Positions 5,639 through 6,853 of a DNA stretch of 6,853 bases are shown one piece after another; the first letter of the stretch is position 1, and every line of letters starts with the position of its first letter. Made by a program: the position numbers and the translations under genes. The notes beneath the pieces were generated by a model. The model did no database searches. It was given only the letters and a program-made list of their open reading frames with translations, and was not told the origin of the DNA. This DNA comes from Clostridiales bacterium (GTDB lineage Bacteria > Bacillota > Clostridia > Oscillospirales > CAG-272). Location of the stretch: the NCBI GenBank assembly GCA_012511425.1, contig JAAZGC010000172.1:1-6853 (forward strand). Reading direction: 5' to 3'.

Positions 5639-6560
5639 ATTGTTTTTCCGATAAATTCGTCTTTTCATGCAATCGAAGAAACTCGGAAGGGGAAACATTG
5701 TGAAATTCAGAGAAAAGACGAGAAAAATAACCGACATCTTCGTAACCCAGCATAAGCGCCGTCTGTTTTACATTGTATCCTCTTTTAAGCAGGTCTTTTG
5801 CCACGCCGATCTTATGTTGATTTACATATGTGTTGAAACCGACGCCAAATTCTTTTTTTACCAGACGATATAAGGTTGCCCTGCTGATATTCAGGCTTCG
5901 GCAGACTTTTTCGGCGCTGATTCGTTCGTATAAATGCTGACTCAGATATTGCTCAAGCAATTCTTGGTGTCCTACCTTAACATCGCGGATCCAGCCGAGT
6001 CGGACAAAACTTTCCCCCAGCTGCTCGAGCATAGAACATACCGCAAGAAATCTCTTCTCACTTATCGCGCATAAACGGTTATTATAGTGGTTGTAATATT
6101 CAGCATATCTGTCTTTGGTGAAAAATTCTCTGTCAATTTTGGCAAGTTCCTCATAAAGAGTTCTGAAATGATCTTCGGACTTTGGCTCCGTGGATACCTG
6201 CCCCAGGAATATGCAAGCACATAATGCGTGATTAATTTTTATCGGGATGATCGCCTCTCTGAATCCCCTGTGACAGCGGTAAATGCGCTTTTTTCCCGTA
6301 TTGACACAGTGATCGGTCGTATTCTTATCGCATTCGAGGCACGTGGAATCGATAACTTTGCTCTTCTGTATCATAGCACAGAAAGTCTGACCTTCGTCTG
6401 AGTCAGGAGGAGGCCAGGCAACGCTGTTGTAGAAATTTATCGCCGGACTGTATCTTGAAAAGCGCTGCGGAGGTTCAAATACCGACAGCGGCATCCCGTC
6501 GTTCTGTATGCTAATATCGCGGAGCAGCGGAATTAATTCCGTCGAAAACATCAGCTGCAT
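5637..6560 (-). CDS. AraC-family transcriptional regulator with N-terminal PocR-like sensor domain
   Basis: A 307-residue regulator. The N-terminal half (about 1-165) resembles the PocR sensory domain: a cysteine cluster C61, C74-x-x-C77, C85, C96, followed by HRGFREAIIPIKINHALCACIFLGQVST (97-124), where the G-x-x-E-x-x-x-P-I and the F-x-G-Q segments are typical. The domain is named after the regulator of 1,2-propanediol use and is thought to bind small molecules; the cysteines might hold a metal. The C-terminus is an AraC DNA-binding domain with two helix-turn-helix units, ISAEKVCRSLNISRATLYRLVKKEFG (214-239) and the second over 262-295 with LGYEDVGYFSRLFSEFHNVSPSEF. The start at 6560 has GAGGTG (minus strand 6572-6567) 6 bases upstream. 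It converges on the CBM9 gene, whose promoter carries 21-bp-spaced direct repeats, so CBM9 is a candidate target (inference). Ligand unknown. Confidence 0.88.
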   Translation of the reverse strand: MQLMFSTELIPLLRDISIQNDGMPLSVFEPPQRFSRYSPAINFYNSVAWPPPDSDEGQTFCAMIQKSKVIDSTCLECDKNTTDHCVNTGKKRIYRCHRGFREAIIPIKINHALCACIFLGQVSTEPKSEDHFRTLYEELAKIDREFFTKDRYAEYYNHYNNRLCAISEKRFLAVCSMLEQLGESFVRLGWIRDVKVGHQELLEQYLSQHLYERISAEKVCRSLNISRATLYRLVKKEFGVGFNTYVNQHKIGVAKDLLKRGYNVKQTALMLGYEDVGYFSRLFSEFHNVSPSEFLRLHEKTNLSEKQ

Positions 6561-6597
6561 ATTCTACACCTCATCGGGTTGAGTGTTATGTGTCTTA

Positions 6598-6626
6598 ATC
6601 ATATAGCTTTTAGGCGTAATTTTCAA
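6598..6626 (-). promoter_or_regulatory. Promoter of the AraC regulator gene
   Basis: On the minus strand TTGAAA (6626-6621), 17-bp spacer, TATGAT (6603-6598); each box has one mismatch to consensus. Transcription should begin near 6591, giving a leader of about 30 nt with GAGGTG at 6572-6567. The -35 box overlaps the end of the T-run of the upstream gene's terminator. Confidence 0.65.
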
Positions 6627-6671
6627 AAAACACCCCTCGGCTGAAAGACCTTGTCATTTTCCGAGGGGTGT
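6625..6671 (-). terminator. Rho-independent terminator of the LOG-family gene
   Basis: Minus-strand ACACCCCTCGG (6671-6661) pairs perfectly over 11 bp with CCGAGGGGTGT (6640-6630) around a 20-base loop, followed by a T-run (T six from the adjoining 6630-6625 region). It starts 6 bases after the stop codon at 6680-6678. The loop is long for a terminator but the stem is GC-rich and perfect. Confidence 0.85.
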
Positions 6672-6677
6672 ATTCGT

Positions 6678-6853
6678 TCAATTATGGTAATGCTCGATAG
6701 TGTCAAGCACCAGGGCGGCGGTAGGGCAGACATCATAAAGATCGACCACATAAGGGCGAATAAAGCCCTTTTCGGTGCATTCGACAATGACGTTCGTCAT
6801 GCTGTCGTAATAACCGTCGACATTGAAAAGGACAATGGGTTTGTCGGTTCTTC
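6678..6853 (-). CDS. C-terminal part of a LOG-family / lysine decarboxylase-like Rossmann protein, 5' end off window
   Basis: Minus-strand frame open from the right edge to TGA (6680-6678), 57 residues visible. RTDKPIVLFNVDGYYDS matches the segment N-K-P-I-x-L-x-N-x-x-G-Y/F-Y-D that follows the catalytic region in LOG proteins (TIGR00730-type), and the rest, EKGFIRP then PTAALVLDTIEHYHN, fits the usual C-terminus. LOG proteins hydrolyse nucleoside monophosphates to base and ribose-5-phosphate. The nucleotide-binding motif PGGxGTxxE lies outside the window, so activity cannot be judged. Its own terminator follows directly, so it is not co-transcribed with the AraC gene. Confidence 0.72.
   Translation of the reverse strand, partial: RTDKPIVLFNVDGYYDSMTNVIVECTEKGFIRPYVVDLYDVCPTAALVLDTIEHYHN

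Overview
The window looks like chromosomal DNA of an anaerobic, low- to mid-GC Gram-positive bacterium of the class Clostridia, perhaps an uncultured gut or rumen lineage. The evidence is sigma-A type promoters that match or nearly match TTGACA-N17-TATAAT with extended -10 elements, GGAGG-type ribosome binding sites, a sortase-type C-terminal anchor (PQTGD, hydrophobic stretch, KKRR), a PocR-domain AraC regulator and a DUF4234 membrane protein. No RNA gene, CRISPR array, insertion sequence or phage gene was seen.

Layout, left to right: (1) the 5' two-thirds or more of a glycerophosphodiester phosphodiesterase-like gene on the minus strand, running off the left edge; (2) a compact divergent promoter region; (3) a cytoplasmic GH29 alpha-L-fucosidase on the plus strand; (4) an orphan family-1-type extracellular solute-binding protein with its own strong promoter; (5) a small three-helix DUF4234 membrane protein flanked by a 14-bp inverted repeat and followed by a terminator that overlaps a competing hairpin; (6) a 414-bp gene-free stretch (4254-4667) with a TTGATAC motif in three copies, two of them within 10-bp direct repeats 21 bp apart, just upstream of a promoter; (7) a secreted, probably cell-wall-anchored CBM9 protein; (8) a convergent minus-strand AraC-family regulator with an N-terminal PocR-like sensor domain; (9) the 3' end of a LOG-family (lysine decarboxylase-like Rossmann) gene running off the right edge.

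Most genes appear monocistronic. Promoters can be recognised for five of the six genes whose starts are visible, and terminators for three genes. The loose functional theme is glycan foraging: a sugar-binding surface protein (CBM9), a solute-binding protein for uptake, an intracellular fucosidase, and a regulator whose sensor domain is named after 1,2-propanediol control, a fermentation product of fucose and rhamnose. This joint role is inference: no permease, sortase, fucose-catabolic or propanediol genes lie in the window. I found no clearly new multi-gene system. The most interesting items are regulatory: the 21-bp-spaced repeats in front of the CBM9 gene beside an AraC regulator, the mutually exclusive hairpins after the DUF4234 gene, and near-identical leader blocks in front of the fucosidase and solute-binding protein genes.
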